From an uncultured bacterium (GTDB lineage: Bacteria; Krumholzibacteriota; Krumholzibacteriia; LZORAL124-64-63): a DNA stretch of 13,466 nt. The position numbers were made by a program, and so were the translations under genes. Below are positions 13,346 to 13,466 of this stretch, piece by piece. Under the pieces are notes generated by a model, which was not told the origin of the DNA, made no database searches, and was given only the letters and a program-made list of their open reading frames with translations. Every line of letters starts with the position of its first letter. Position 1 is the stretch's first letter. The DNA is taken from positions 1-13,466 of the forward strand of contig CAINDZ010000024.1 of the NCBI GenBank assembly GCA_903847545.1, written 5' to 3'.

Positions 13346-13466
13346 ACAGGGCGACGAACGTCGGCGTCCTGGCCCGGCCCCTCCACCAGCGCCAGGATCT
13401 GCGCGGGCACGGGCGCCTCGAACGCCATCGGCCGGCCGTCGTGCGGATGCGGGAAGGACAGGGTGC
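13342..13466 (-). CDS. RluA-family pseudouridine synthase, C-terminal end (truncated by window)
   Basis: The last 40 residues are visible: LSFPHPHDGRPMAFEAPVP, then AQILALVEG and a short tail to TAG. LxFxHPxxGxxxxFEAPxP is the usual end of RluA/RluD-type enzymes, which isomerise uridine in rRNA or tRNA. The catalytic Asp is outside the window, so which member it is cannot be said. The stop TAG shares the CTAG at 13342-13345 with the stop of the convergent peptidase gene. Confidence 0.8.
   Translation of the reverse strand, partial: TLSFPHPHDGRPMAFEAPVPAQILALVEGPGQDADVRRPV

Noticed and set aside
1..13466. Mobile element, phage or defence island
   Set aside because: No transposase, integrase, terminal repeats, toxin-antitoxin or restriction genes; codon use looks even across the window.

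Overview
This is a compact, GC-rich bacterial chromosomal window (third codon positions are mostly G or C). It has no tRNA, rRNA, CRISPR array, insertion sequence or phage gene that I can see. A lamin-tail secreted protein, an Mrp ATPase, a Memo/AMMECR1 pair and a Bacteroidetes-like serine palmitoyltransferase in high-GC DNA suggest an uncultivated lineage near the FCB group, but the phylum is inference. Both ends cut through genes.

Layout. (1) 1-569 (-): 5' part of an exported lamin-tail-domain protein, divergent from (2) 926-2443 (+), a sulfatase-fold hydrolase with Thr in place of the modifiable Cys. (3) 2484-4035 (-): a STAS anti-sigma-antagonist-like protein with a TTG start, then the Mrp/ApbC Fe-S carrier ATPase. 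(4) 4170-5632 (+): Memo-family (AmmeMemoRadiSam B) and AMMECR1-family (A) genes, overlapping by ATGA. (5) 5767-10026 (+): four tightly packed genes that look like a bacterial sphingolipid operon: serine palmitoyltransferase, GNAT-like acyltransferase (ceramide synthase candidate), NAD(P)-dependent reductase (CerR candidate) and a PAP2/Aur1-like membrane enzyme (head-group transferase or phosphatase candidate). Gene order matches the reaction order known from Caulobacter. A hairpin follows the last stop. (6) 10057-11401 (-): an SDR lacking the catalytic Tyr and Lys, a very small membrane protein, and an FmdB-type zinc ribbon. (7) 11630-13345 (+): a membrane-anchored HExxH-x18-E metallopeptidase whose stop shares a CTAG with the stop of (8), the C-terminal end of an RluA-type pseudouridine synthase (13342-13466, -).

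The two most interesting points are the sphingolipid operon and the small gene at 10296-10529 (-). The small gene's frame meets a TGA after 43 codons, continues in frame for 33 coding-like codons, and carries a 7-bp hairpin with a GGC loop 24 nt after the TGA. This fits the published criteria for a bacterial SECIS element, so it may be an unannotated selenoprotein. If the TGA is read through, the gap to the next gene shrinks from 128 to 26 nt.
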